The notes beneath the pieces are model-generated. The model worked only from the letters and a program-made list of their open reading frames with translations. It had not been told where the DNA came from and searched no databases. DNA of 64,000 nucleotides, from assembly GCF_001879205.1 (NCBI RefSeq), contig NZ_MLFK01000010.1, forward strand, positions 186,001 to 250,000, in the 5' to 3' direction. This document shows positions 28,241 to 37,016 of the stretch, piece by piece. Numbering within the stretch: the stretch's first letter is position 1; each line of letters opens with the position of its first letter. Source of the DNA: Flavobacterium johnsoniae (GTDB lineage: Bacteria > Bacteroidota > Bacteroidia > Flavobacteriales > Flavobacteriaceae). Both the position numbers and the translations under genes were made by a program.

Positions 28241-28380
28241 GTTATTTCGACGGAGGAGAACTGGGCGATAGCGAACAGGCGAAGCAAATCTTCGTAAGTA
28301 GCTCTATAAAGTATTTCCTCTCTTTATCGAATATTGTCGCGGAGATTTCTCTCCCGAAGCCTCGGGATCGAAATGACAAA
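28241..28380. repeat. Dispersed intergenic repeat, copy 2
   Basis: The repeat shares gcgaacaggcgaagcaaat-like and ctcccgaagcctcgggatcg blocks with 8991-9112. Its outer ends GTTATTTCGA and TCGAAATGAC are inverted copies, so the whole unit is an imperfect palindrome. Confidence 0.75.
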
Positions 28381-28392
28381 CTGAAAGTTACA

Positions 28393-28440
28393 AACTAAGA
28401 ACTAAGTACTAAGAACTATTTACTAATTACTAAGAACTCA
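28393..28440. repeat. Degenerate 7-base tandem repeat (AACTAAG)
   Basis: Units aactaag, aactaag, tactaag, aactatt, tactaatt, actaag follow one another and run into the stop codon of the GH78 gene. Confidence 0.7.
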
Positions 28441-30624
28441 AATCGCTTTATAACTCACTTTATATTCTACATTCGGTTTTACAATCAACTGATATTTATT
28501 TTTTGCTAATGCTGTAATCGTTCCTGAATTTGTTTTTGGTTTGCTGGCACTTTCAAAAATTAATTTTCCTTCTCCTTCGCCTGCTTTTACTTTAATTTCT
28601 TTGGTATTGCAATACAATGAAACTTCCCCATTTGGTGTTGGCACTTTTCCTTCCATCCATTGTAAACCGCCGAGATTTGGCTTGATTTCATATTCTGAAT
28701 ATCCCGGAGCGGTTGGTTTTACACCTAAATAATATTTTCCTAATAAATAAATCGGACTTGCACCCCACGCGTGGCAAAGGCTTTTACCGTAAGGACGACC
28801 ATACATCGTTAAATGTTCCGTTCCTTTTTTGTTTGGATTGTACTCTTCCCAAAAAGATGTCGCACCCTCATTCAGCATGCCGCCCCAGTAGACTTTCATT
28901 TCTTTTAAAACGTAATCCTGTTCCCCCATCGCACACAACGCTTCCAACTCGTAAAAACGCATATACGGAGTTGTGATTTGAAGAACATCTTTATTGAGCA
29001 AAACCTTATTTTTTACGCTTTGTTTTTGTTCTTCATTAAAATAATTGAAGAAAATACCGAACATATTAGCGTATCTGGTTACAATATCCTGCATTTTACC
29101 GTCGATACGCTGGTGTTTCATCACGTTTTCTTTTTTATCCCAAAACACCTCAAACAACTTTGTTTTTAAATCCTCGGCTAATTTTTCATACTGTTTTTGG
29201 TCTTCCTTTTCTCCTGCAATTTTAGCACTCACCGCCATCGCTTCTAAACTTCTGGCTAAAAGCATTTGCTCAAAACTAACCTCGCCGGTTTTGGGTAATC
29301 CGTTGGCCCAATCAATAAAAACCCAGTCGCCTTCTAATGGTTCCAGAAATCCGTTTTTGTTTCTTCTTTCTAAACAAAACTCCATCAGCGATTTCATTCT
29401 AGGATAAAAAGTCTGGATAAATTTCGTGTCGCCCGTGTGCAAATAATAATCGTAAACGCCCACAAACCAATACAACGAATAGTCCATTATGATATTAATA
29501 TGAGCGGTCACTGGATCTTTACCGCGAAGTGCCAGCAGCGTACGTTCTACAGAAGCCGAATCAAAGAATAAATAATAATTCATTAAATAACTTTGGTAAG
29601 CGTCGCCAGACCAAACCCAACGGTCGCGTTTAATTCCGTCTATAAAAAATTCGCGAGAGGTTAAATGCATTGTGTAGGCCGAAACATCCCAAATTTTATT
29701 CAATTGTTGATCTGATGATTTGAATGCACCACGATAATCCAAAGGCAGATATTCATAAAGCATTGAAATTGAATCATATTTTACCCCTGCATCTGCCTGA
29801 ACCTGAACATAGCGAAATGCTTTTGAACCATCGTGCGTGTAGGTTTCCGCTTGTTTTCCATCAAAAGATAAATGATCTAAAGTCTCGCATTTTGCAGAAT
29901 CTAAAGCTTCTTCACGAGATTCACCATAATACAAGGCTACTTTGCCTTTTCCTTTTAAACCGTGAATTTTAATGTAGCCAAAGGTTTCTTTACCAAAATC
30001 TATTAATTGACCGGCTCCTGCTTTTTCTGTTCTAACTGCACTCAAAGGTTTAGTGGTCAGTCTAAATTCGGAAGGTTTATTTTCTGACGAATAAAAGTTC
30101 CAGGAACCAACTGGCACCCATGGAGTTCCAGACTGCTGTGCTTTTCCCGCTTCGTCAATCCAAAGTTTATCTTCGTTGGTTACTTTCCAGGAAGCATTAG
30201 ATTTAACATATTTACCATTAATAAAAATAGCCGGCAATACTTCCTGATTGTAAACTTTAAAAGAAATTTTGTGTTTTCCTGCAGGAATTTTTATTGATTT
30301 TGGCTGTCCGTAAATTTGAACGCCGTCTAAAAGCAATTGAAAAGATCCTTCTGAATAGATTTTTGCCTCGTCTGGTTCCGGAATATCTACTTCTGTCTGA
30401 AAAGTTACCAATGCATACGGACTGTAATATTGCCAAAGCGGTGGAAATACCGCTTCTCGTTCTGTACGTCTTACCTGCATTTTATTGCTCAACCAAATTT
30501 CGAAATCGCCTGGATACCAGATCCATGTCGCTTCTTTTGATTTTTCTTGCGCTAATAGGAAAGTGGAAGGAAATAAAATAACACAGAAAAACAAAAATCT
30601 AAAAATGGAAAATCGGCTTTGCAT
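28438..30624 (-). CDS. GH78 alpha-L-rhamnosidase
   Basis: A 728-residue secreted enzyme (signal peptide ends FLLAQ) expected to hydrolyse terminal alpha-L-rhamnose. N-terminal beta-sandwich domains (about 30-300) precede an (alpha/alpha)6 barrel (about 310-640) with the GH78 signature DGIKRDRWVWSGDAYQ near residue 331 and the active-site Glu region GATSFWEEYNP near 590. The C-terminal beta domain carries GEVSLYC. With the GH106 enzyme it gives the locus two unrelated rhamnosidases, which points to rhamnogalacturonan as a target. As the first gene of the long minus-strand series it needs its own promoter, and I did not find a convincing one. Confidence 0.9.
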   Translation of the reverse strand: MQSRFSIFRFLFFCVILFPSTFLLAQEKSKEATWIWYPGDFEIWLSNKMQVRRTEREAVFPPLWQYYSPYALVTFQTEVDIPEPDEAKIYSEGSFQLLLDGVQIYGQPKSIKIPAGKHKISFKVYNQEVLPAIFINGKYVKSNASWKVTNEDKLWIDEAGKAQQSGTPWVPVGSWNFYSSENKPSEFRLTTKPLSAVRTEKAGAGQLIDFGKETFGYIKIHGLKGKGKVALYYGESREEALDSAKCETLDHLSFDGKQAETYTHDGSKAFRYVQVQADAGVKYDSISMLYEYLPLDYRGAFKSSDQQLNKIWDVSAYTMHLTSREFFIDGIKRDRWVWSGDAYQSYLMNYYLFFDSASVERTLLALRGKDPVTAHINIIMDYSLYWFVGVYDYYLHTGDTKFIQTFYPRMKSLMEFCLERRNKNGFLEPLEGDWVFIDWANGLPKTGEVSFEQMLLARSLEAMAVSAKIAGEKEDQKQYEKLAEDLKTKLFEVFWDKKENVMKHQRIDGKMQDIVTRYANMFGIFFNYFNEEQKQSVKNKVLLNKDVLQITTPYMRFYELEALCAMGEQDYVLKEMKVYWGGMLNEGATSFWEEYNPNKKGTEHLTMYGRPYGKSLCHAWGASPIYLLGKYYLGVKPTAPGYSEYEIKPNLGGLQWMEGKVPTPNGEVSLYCNTKEIKVKAGEGEGKLIFESASKPKTNSGTITALAKNKYQLIVKPNVEYKVSYKAI

Positions 30625-30976
30625 ATCTTTTTTTTTTGGAGCTAAAGATAAGTGTTATTTTTACATTTCACAACCTGCACTATGCTGTTATTTCATAAAA
30701 ACAGTACTTTTTGATATTTTTTTAAGGGAAAAATTATGGGTTATCACTTTTTTAGTATTAAAAAAAATGATGTTTGGATTTTTTAGTGGATGCTGATCAA
30801 ACAGATTTATTTTAAAACACAGATTCATGCGCATTTTAAATATAAATGCAACAAGCTTTGTCAAAGTTTTGAACTTTGAAAAAGCTATTGAAGAGAAACA
30901 AAAGAAAAGATTCGTATAAATCCGCGTCTTTACTAAGTAAATCCGTTTTATCCGTGTTCTAATTTCGTTTTATAAT
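30625..30976. other. Intergenic region between GH78 and AraC genes
   Basis: No gene is seen in these 352 bases. They contain the palindrome CAAAGTTTTGAACTTTG (30862-30878), also found in variant form at 55801-55817. The words ATCCGCGTcTTTACtAAGTA near 30922 are shared with the gap just before 9181. Confidence 0.6.
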
Positions 30977-31795
30977 TTAAGCAATCATTTTCTCCGAATC
31001 ATTTTCATCTTCTAAAATATAATTAGAAGGTGTTTTTCCTAAATGCTTCTTAAACATATAGATAAAAGCGCTCGTAGTTTCATAACCCAAGTTAAACGCA
31101 ATTTCTTTAATAGATTGTTTTTCGCCCAAACGTTTTATGGCTTCCAACAGTTTTAATCGCGTGCGCCAATCGCTGAAATTCATTCCCAGTTCTTTAATAA
31201 ACAAACGCGATAAAGTTCTGGTGCTCATAAAAGATATTTCGGCGTAATAGTCGATCGTATTTTTACTCGCAACATCGTTCATTAAAAGTTCGACTACTTT
31301 TTGTAATCTTTCGTGATTGGTTGTTGGCAGAAAGGTTGCACTTGGCTGAATCAAAGCTAATTCATCTAAAAAAACACCGACAATTCTGCTTTGGGAAGGC
31401 GTAAGATTTCCTTCTGTTCCAAAAGAAATAATTTTGAATACCAACTGTTTTAAAAACATCGGAATATCAAAAGAAAAACTATTTGCTGATAATCCTTCCA
31501 TGGCAGACGGATCTATAAAAACGCTGTAATAATTAACGTCTTTCTGGAAAGTAACCTGATGTTCTACTCCGCCCGGAAGCCATAAGCCCTGCAACGGATT
31601 CACAACCCAAATGTGGTTGCCCACTACAACATTCATTACACCACGCGTGGCGTATATCAACTGCCCTCTTGGGTGCGAGTGCGAGATACACATTTCATTG
31701 GTTACCATTTCTGTGTAACCAATAACGGGTATGGATGAATCTAATTGATATCCATACTGCTGTGCCATTCTATATGTCCGAATCTGGTTATTCAT
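30977..31795 (-). CDS. AraC-family transcriptional regulator with N-terminal cupin
   Basis: A 272-residue DNA-binding protein. The cupin-type sensor domain (about 20-110) contains the SHSHPRGQLIYATRG metal/ligand-site motif. The double helix-turn-helix AraC domain occupies about 165-265, with IKEIAFNLGYETTSAFIYMFKKHLG as its second helix-turn-helix region. The overall layout is like the NimR (YeaM) type. It is divergent from the MFS exporter gene (start-to-start gap about 100 bases) and is most likely its regulator rather than the regulator of the pectin genes. Confidence 0.88.
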   Translation of the reverse strand: MNNQIRTYRMAQQYGYQLDSSIPVIGYTEMVTNEMCISHSHPRGQLIYATRGVMNVVVGNHIWVVNPLQGLWLPGGVEHQVTFQKDVNYYSVFIDPSAMEGLSANSFSFDIPMFLKQLVFKIISFGTEGNLTPSQSRIVGVFLDELALIQPSATFLPTTNHERLQKVVELLMNDVASKNTIDYYAEISFMSTRTLSRLFIKELGMNFSDWRTRLKLLEAIKRLGEKQSIKEIAFNLGYETTSAFIYMFKKHLGKTPSNYILEDENDSEKMIA

Positions 31796-31896
31796 TGTCC
31801 AAATATAGCAATTCTGACATTACTATTCTTTTGATCTTTGCAAAAAATAATACAGCTGTTGTTTTTAAACCTAATTTAAGAATCAAAAATTACCAA

Positions 31897-33111
31897 ATGG
31901 ACACTATTAAAGCAAACCCCGAAATAGTTAAAAAAACCACCTATTCGATCTTATTTATTATAAGTTTCTCGCATCTAATCAATGACCTTCTACAGGCTGT
32001 AGTGCCTTCAATTTATCCGCTTCTAAAAGAAAATTTTAGTTTAAATTTTACACAAATCGGAATTATTACTTTAACCTATCAAATGGTGGCTTCTATTTTA
32101 CAGCCGTTTGTGGGAATGTATACCGATAAAAACTCAAAACCTTATTCGCTGATTGTTGGAATGTGTTTTACAATGGTTGGGCTTTTTCTGGTTTCAATCG
32201 CTTCCAGCTTTGTTTATTTATTGTTATCAGTAAGTTTAATCGGAATTGGATCTTCGATTTTTCATCCAGAATCTTCACGTGTGGCGCATTTGGCTTCTGG
32301 CGGTAAAAGAGGTTTGGCGCAGTCTATTTTTCAATTGGGAGGAAATGCCGGAAGTGCTGTCGGACCTTTATTAGCGGCGTTTATCGTAATTCCGCACGGA
32401 CAATCTTACATCGCTTGGTTTTGTATTATTGCTCTAGTTGGGATTTTTGCTTTGTATAAAATTGCGATTTGGTATACGGCAAATTTATCTGAAAGAATGG
32501 CTAATAAATCTGCGCACCAAATCGAGACGCATCATTTATCTAAAAACCGTGTAATTGCTTCGCTGATTATTTTATTGGTTTTGATTTTCTCTAAATACTT
32601 CTACATGAGCAGTATCACGAGTTATTATACTTTCTTTTTGATCGATAAATTTCACATTACAATTCAGCAGTCACAAGTATATTTATTCTTATTTTCAGGT
32701 GCTGTTGCTGCTGGAACTTTGATCGGCGGACCAATTGGAGACCGATACGGAAGAAAATATGTAATCTGGGTTTCGATTCTTGGAGTTGCTCCTTTTACAA
32801 TGTTACTGCCTTATGTTTCTTTATTTTGGGTTGGAACTTTATCTGTAATTATCGGATTGATTCTTTCTTCTGCATTCTCTGCAATTTTAGTTTACGCAAC
32901 TGAATTAATGCCAGGAAAAGTCGGACTTGTAGCTGGCCTTTTCTTCGGATTTGCTTTCGGAATGGGCGGTTTAGGTTCCGCTATTTTAGGAAAAATCGCC
33001 GATGCTACAAGTATTGAATATGTCTTTAAGATTTGTGCGTTCCTGCCTTTGATTGGGATAATTACAGGATTCTTACCTAATTTGGAGAAGAAAAAATCTG
33101 TTGAGAAATAA
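31897..33111 (+). CDS. MFS efflux transporter, fosmidomycin-resistance (Fsr) type
   Basis: A 404-residue inner-membrane protein with 12 predicted helices. The start at 31897 (MDTIKANPEIVKK) is chosen because the 54 codons upstream overlap the divergent AraC gene. SFSHLINDLLQAVVPSIYPL and IGIGSSIFHPESSRVAHLASGGKRGLAQSIFQLGGNAG are typical of the Fsr family, which exports small toxic molecules. The GDRYGRK loop of MFS proteins is present (about residue 290). Regulation by the neighbouring AraC protein is inferred from the divergent layout, as in the NimR-NimT pair. It is unlikely to take part in sugar uptake. Confidence 0.88.
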   Translation: MDTIKANPEIVKKTTYSILFIISFSHLINDLLQAVVPSIYPLLKENFSLNFTQIGIITLTYQMVASILQPFVGMYTDKNSKPYSLIVGMCFTMVGLFLVSIASSFVYLLLSVSLIGIGSSIFHPESSRVAHLASGGKRGLAQSIFQLGGNAGSAVGPLLAAFIVIPHGQSYIAWFCIIALVGIFALYKIAIWYTANLSERMANKSAHQIETHHLSKNRVIASLIILLVLIFSKYFYMSSITSYYTFFLIDKFHITIQQSQVYLFLFSGAVAAGTLIGGPIGDRYGRKYVIWVSILGVAPFTMLLPYVSLFWVGTLSVIIGLILSSAFSAILVYATELMPGKVGLVAGLFFGFAFGMGGLGSAILGKIADATSIEYVFKICAFLPLIGIITGFLPNLEKKKSVEK

Positions 33112-33210
33112 TTTTAATCTAGCAAAGTCACAAAGACGCAAAGGTTTATTTTTAATTTAAGATTTGAATTGCGTTCCGCTAAAGCGGGATGAGAAATAAT
33201 AGAAAGCTCA

Positions 33211-33288
33211 AAAGGCTTTAGCCAAAACATTTACAATTTGGCTAAAGCCTTTTTCTATTCTTGCTTTACCTCCAGTTAAAACTGGAGG
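33211..33288. repeat. Palindromic repeat AAAGGCTTTAGCC plus CCTCCAGTT, possible terminator
   Basis: Perfect 16-base arms AAAGGCTTTAGCCAAA (33211-33226) and TTTGGCTAAAGCCTTT (33237-33252) are followed by a T-rich stretch. Then comes the 20-base palindrome CCTCCAGTTAAAACTGGAGG (33269-33288). Both blocks recur in the element at 18054-18182. The first hairpin could terminate the MFS transcript. A third small palindrome (CCGCTAAAGCGG) lies at 33176-33187. The rest of the gap 33112-33504 shows no gene. Confidence 0.75.
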
Positions 33289-33504
33289 CAATTCATAAAA
33301 AAAACTTTGTGTCATAGTCGAGATAGCTATCAGAATGGTAAACAATAAGTTATAACTGGAAGTAGTTAATAAAAACTTTGAGCCTTAGCGCCTTCGCAGC
33401 AGAAAAAAAGTTCTTCGTAACACAAAAATAAGCTCTTGTAACTATTTTAAATTTTTGAATTACTTTCTAAAATAACTTCGGTATTAATTTAACCGAAAAA
33501 AATT

Positions 33505-34875
33505 ATGGAAGCAACTACATTCAACAAAGCAAAACAATTATTGGGAAGCTGGTTACCCCAAGATCCGCAAATTATAGAAAATTGGACACTTAAAATAAAG
33601 GAATTTGCCAAAAAAAATCCATCACCGCTGATTCCTGAAATTTCGGAATTTCAAAATCTGGTATACTCAGACCCTGTTTTGTATGCGAATGTACAGGGAA
33701 TGTTTGCCGAAGCTCATTTTTTAAAACAACAAACTCCCTTAACTTGGGAACCAGAACCAATGACATTTGAAGATTTCCTTGTTTTACTCAACGGAATCAT
33801 GCAAACCGCGCCTGAAGCTTACCAAACCGGTGCTCCCGGAAGTCAATCGCCTGCAGGCATGATTGGCTTTCCTATTAATGCCCTTTTAGCCTGGCCTATG
33901 GCCACCAATTTTGGGTATGATGTTTTTTCAAACACATTGGTCAATCAGCAGTTAAAGAAAATATTAAACTATTGGTCCAAATTTTTGGTTACAGAAGATT
34001 CCAGATATGTTTTAATAGAAAATGACCCTTCTGAGAACGTCATTGCATGGCTGAGCGAATTAGCACAATCCGAAATGATGCAAGTTGCTCAAGGAGCTTT
34101 AGGTTTAGAACCAAATCCTATTGCGCCGAACGCCACATTTTCTGATGTTTTTCAGTCTGATCCTTCAGATGTATATTATGGTTTCAAAAGCTGGGATGAT
34201 TTTTTTACTAGATTGTTCTGCCCAAATGTACGTCCTGTAACTGCGCCAAATGATGATTCGATTATTGTAAATGCTTGTGAATCGGCACCATTACAAGTGG
34301 CCAAGAATGTAGCTTTGTCAGATCAGTTTTGGTTAAAAGGACAGCCTTATTCGTTAGAAAACATGCTGAATTTTGATCAATTAGCACCTCAATTTGACGG
34401 CGGAACAGTTTATCAGGCTTTTTTGAGTGCCTTGAGCTACCACCGCTGGCACAGTCCTGTAAACGGTAAAATCGTAAAAACGGCTGTTATAAACGGTTCA
34501 TATTATTTAGAAAATCTGTATCAGGGTTTTTACAATCCAGAGGGGGCCGATTCGAGTGCACCCAACAATTCGCAGGCGTTTTTAACAGCAGTCGCGACCA
34601 GAGCCCTTATATTTATTGAGGCAGATAATCCAGCTATTGGACTTATGTGTGTAATGCCGGTAGGTATGGCAGAAGTTTCTAGCTGCGAAATAAAAGTGCA
34701 AGCTGGTGATGTTGTCAAAAAAGGCGACGAATTGGGAATGTTCCATTTTGGAGGCTCAACGCACTGTTTGCTTTTTAGACCAGGTGTTAATTTAGATTTC
34801 AGTACTTATGAAACACCAGGTTTAGACGCTCCTAATAATATTCGTGTAAACACTCAAATAGCAAAAGTGCTTTAA
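33505..34875 (+). CDS. Phosphatidylserine-decarboxylase-family protein with N-terminal PSDC-type domain
   Basis: A 456-residue pyruvoyl-dependent decarboxylase homologue. The N-terminal 150-200 residues match the extra domain seen in the longer, soluble branch of the family. The C-terminal half carries ALSYHRWHSPVNGKI (catalytic His), VMPVGMAEVSSCEI and the self-cleavage site FHFGGSTHCLLF near residue 415, where Ser becomes the pyruvoyl group. No membrane segment is visible. The longer branch includes fungal amino-acid decarboxylases such as PsiD, so an amino acid rather than phosphatidylserine is a possible substrate. It is a lone gene between hairpin terminators. Confidence 0.8.
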   Translation: MEATTFNKAKQLLGSWLPQDPQIIENWTLKIKEFAKKNPSPLIPEISEFQNLVYSDPVLYANVQGMFAEAHFLKQQTPLTWEPEPMTFEDFLVLLNGIMQTAPEAYQTGAPGSQSPAGMIGFPINALLAWPMATNFGYDVFSNTLVNQQLKKILNYWSKFLVTEDSRYVLIENDPSENVIAWLSELAQSEMMQVAQGALGLEPNPIAPNATFSDVFQSDPSDVYYGFKSWDDFFTRLFCPNVRPVTAPNDDSIIVNACESAPLQVAKNVALSDQFWLKGQPYSLENMLNFDQLAPQFDGGTVYQAFLSALSYHRWHSPVNGKIVKTAVINGSYYLENLYQGFYNPEGADSSAPNNSQAFLTAVATRALIFIEADNPAIGLMCVMPVGMAEVSSCEIKVQAGDVVKKGDELGMFHFGGSTHCLLFRPGVNLDFSTYETPGLDAPNNIRVNTQIAKVL

Positions 34876-34890
34876 AAGCTATTTCATAAT

Positions 34891-34929
34891 AAAACACATA
34901 GTTTTCTAGATTGAAAAGCTATGTGTTTT
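34891..34929 (+). terminator. Rho-independent terminator after the decarboxylase
   Basis: The arms AAAACACATAGTTTTC (34891-34906) and GAAAAGCTATGTGTTTT (34913-34929) pair with one bulged base, and a run of T follows directly. It begins 16 bases after the stop codon. Confidence 0.8.
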
Positions 34930-35023
34930 TTTTATAGACATAACCATTGGTTTCACTGGGGGTTCATTAATATCCAATTTCCAAATTTATTTAAACTAAA
35001 ATAACCTATAACCAAAATAATTT

Positions 35024-36913
35024 ATGAAAACAAACAAACTCTTATTGCCTATTATTTGTATTCTCTTTTTTCTATTTTCTTGTAGTTCGACTCAAAAAAA
35101 AGGATCTACAGACAATAAAACAGTGTCGACATCTCCTGAAAACAAAGGAACAAATACAGATTTGACAAATAATTATGTTGTTGAATATGATTTTAAAACA
35201 AGGCTTTATACACATAATACTTTAAAACCTAAAGTACATTATCCAATAATATACAGAATTAAAAATATCAACAGATTTGCGTATAAAATTGAAGTAAAAT
35301 CTAAGGATTCAGTATTAGCTTTTTCTTTCTCAATTGATGATCTTCCAAAAGAAATTTTTGTAGGACAAAAAAAAGAAGAACAAGCTACAACAGGTTCTAA
35401 TACAGACAGTACAAGTCCAAAACCAGCTATGCAGGTAACTACAAACGATGTCAAGGATGTTAAAAATGAAACTCCTGATAAGAAAGATGGACTGGTTGAT
35501 GTTTTAAATTCAGCCCTAAAAATACTGGAGCTAGATAAACAAATCGCTCAAGATGCTGAAAAACTTGCTGCAATTTCAGATTTAATAAATAAAAATAACT
35601 TAGGGTTGATTACTGACTTTGTAAATATTTCATCATTATTGGATTCTGTAGATATAAAAATTGAAAAATTAGAAAAAATTGCAATTGTTAGTGAGGAACA
35701 AAAGAATGAGTTAGAAAGCTTAAAATCAGTAAAAAAAAATCTAACGGATCAAAAAAATTTAATTTCAACAAGAAATACTCTTGATTCTACACTTAAAGAC
35801 AATGTTAAAGATAAAGAAAACTTAAAAACATCTAAAGAAGCAGTTGATACATTTATAAAAGATAATGAAAAACTAAGTGTGCTTTTTTCGCAATTTCGCG
35901 AAACCTATCGTGAGGTTAATAAAATTAATTCTTGCTACGATCGATTATATGAACTCATTAGCTATCATCAGCTTGACTATTTACAAGCACAAAAAGAGAT
36001 ATCTCCCTTTGAAGAAGAAGAAAAGAAATTTTCTGATTATAAAAATCAATTACAAATTTTAAAATCAAATTATTATGATATACAAATACAGTATGAAATA
36101 CTAAAAAGAAATTTCCAATTAAATGAAAAATTAAGTGAAGGTGGCCAAACAAAATTATATAGTCAAGGAGAAGATTTTATGACTAGAGCAAAACGAATGT
36201 ATGAAAAAATTAACTTAACCGAAACTCAAAAGAAATTAAACCTAATGCCAATGATTATTAAATCATTAAAAAATTCAAATACTTTTGAATGGATGTCTTC
36301 TCCTATTCAACCTATTGGAGATGTTGTTTCATTTGATGTTGATATAAAAGCTAAAAATAAAACAAGTGAAAAAGTTATCGATGAAGTAAAAGATAGACAT
36401 CAAGAATTTACAAGAGGAGGAACACGAATTGATTTTGGTTTAGGGCTTGCTGCCAGTTATTTTAAAAATACACCTGTTTACGAGTTACAAGTTAAACAAG
36501 TCAATAATTTGTCTCAAATTACGATTCAGCAAAAAAACAATGAACTAATAGTTCCTTCTCTAGTTGGACTTGCAACTATGAGTCTTCGAAGCTCAACCTA
36601 TACATGCATTGGTGGAAGTGCCGGACTCGGTATCGATGTCGTTAATGGTAAAATACAATTAAGTAACTTCTTTGTTGGGCCTAGTGTAACTTTTGGCAGA
36701 TATGAAAGGTTAACTCTTACCGCGGGAGCGTCATTTAGAAATGTTCAGCAATTAAAATCTGGTTATGAAATTGGTTCAACCGTCACTGAAACATCTGATG
36801 ATATAGAAAATTATCTAACAGATAAGTATAAAGTTGGATTTTTCGCTTCTCTTACATTTGTCTTAACAAAAGGAGTAAAAGAAAATTTAAAAAAAATACC
36901 ATCTTATAGGTAA
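35024..36913 (+). CDS. Coiled-coil lipoprotein with C-terminal beta-barrel-like region, function unknown
   Basis: A 629-residue protein that I do not recognise. It has a lipoprotein signal (LFFLFSCSS, Cys about 20), a low-complexity linker, a small globular region (about 45-115), then a long Lys/Glu/Leu-rich helical stretch (about 150-400) likely to form a coiled coil. The last 160 residues (from about 465) alternate glycine and aromatic residues in the manner of outer-membrane strands (RIDFGLGLAASYF, FFVGPSVTFGRYERLTLTAGASF, VGFFASLTFVL). It may be an envelope protein spanning periplasm and outer membrane. By eye its DNA is more AT-rich than its neighbours, which may mean a separate origin. 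It is flanked by terminators on both sides, so it is transcribed alone. Confidence 0.75.
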   Translation: MKTNKLLLPIICILFFLFSCSSTQKKGSTDNKTVSTSPENKGTNTDLTNNYVVEYDFKTRLYTHNTLKPKVHYPIIYRIKNINRFAYKIEVKSKDSVLAFSFSIDDLPKEIFVGQKKEEQATTGSNTDSTSPKPAMQVTTNDVKDVKNETPDKKDGLVDVLNSALKILELDKQIAQDAEKLAAISDLINKNNLGLITDFVNISSLLDSVDIKIEKLEKIAIVSEEQKNELESLKSVKKNLTDQKNLISTRNTLDSTLKDNVKDKENLKTSKEAVDTFIKDNEKLSVLFSQFRETYREVNKINSCYDRLYELISYHQLDYLQAQKEISPFEEEEKKFSDYKNQLQILKSNYYDIQIQYEILKRNFQLNEKLSEGGQTKLYSQGEDFMTRAKRMYEKINLTETQKKLNLMPMIIKSLKNSNTFEWMSSPIQPIGDVVSFDVDIKAKNKTSEKVIDEVKDRHQEFTRGGTRIDFGLGLAASYFKNTPVYELQVKQVNNLSQITIQQKNNELIVPSLVGLATMSLRSSTYTCIGGSAGLGIDVVNGKIQLSNFFVGPSVTFGRYERLTLTAGASFRNVQQLKSGYEIGSTVTETSDDIENYLTDKYKVGFFASLTFVLTKGVKENLKKIPSYR

Positions 36914-36963
36914 TTAATAAAAACTTGTATTTTTCTTTTAAAATGAATATTCTCCTTTCAATA

Positions 36964-37002
36964 AAAAAAATGCTATTTCAAAAATTGAAACAGCATTTTT
37001 TT
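36964..37002. terminator. Bidirectional terminator between convergent genes
   Basis: The arms 36964-36981 and 36985-37002 (TGCTaTTTCAA / TTGAAAcAGCA flanked by A and T runs) form a hairpin with one mismatch and a 3-base loop. It serves the plus-strand lipoprotein gene and the minus-strand symporter. Confidence 0.85.
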
Positions 37003-37016
37003 ATATAAGTAAGATA

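Noticed and set aside
30625..30976. Promoter for the long minus-strand enzyme series
   Set aside because: No TAnnTTTG box with a suitably spaced TTG was found upstream of the GH78 start.
30977..31795. AraC protein as the regulator of the pectin locus
   Set aside because: It is divergent from an efflux-type MFS gene and resembles NimR-like regulators; nothing ties it to the pectin promoters.
31735..31896. Fifty-four-codon extension of the MFS transporter
   Set aside because: It overlaps the start of the divergent AraC gene and the intergenic promoter region, and the family starts at about the internal Met.
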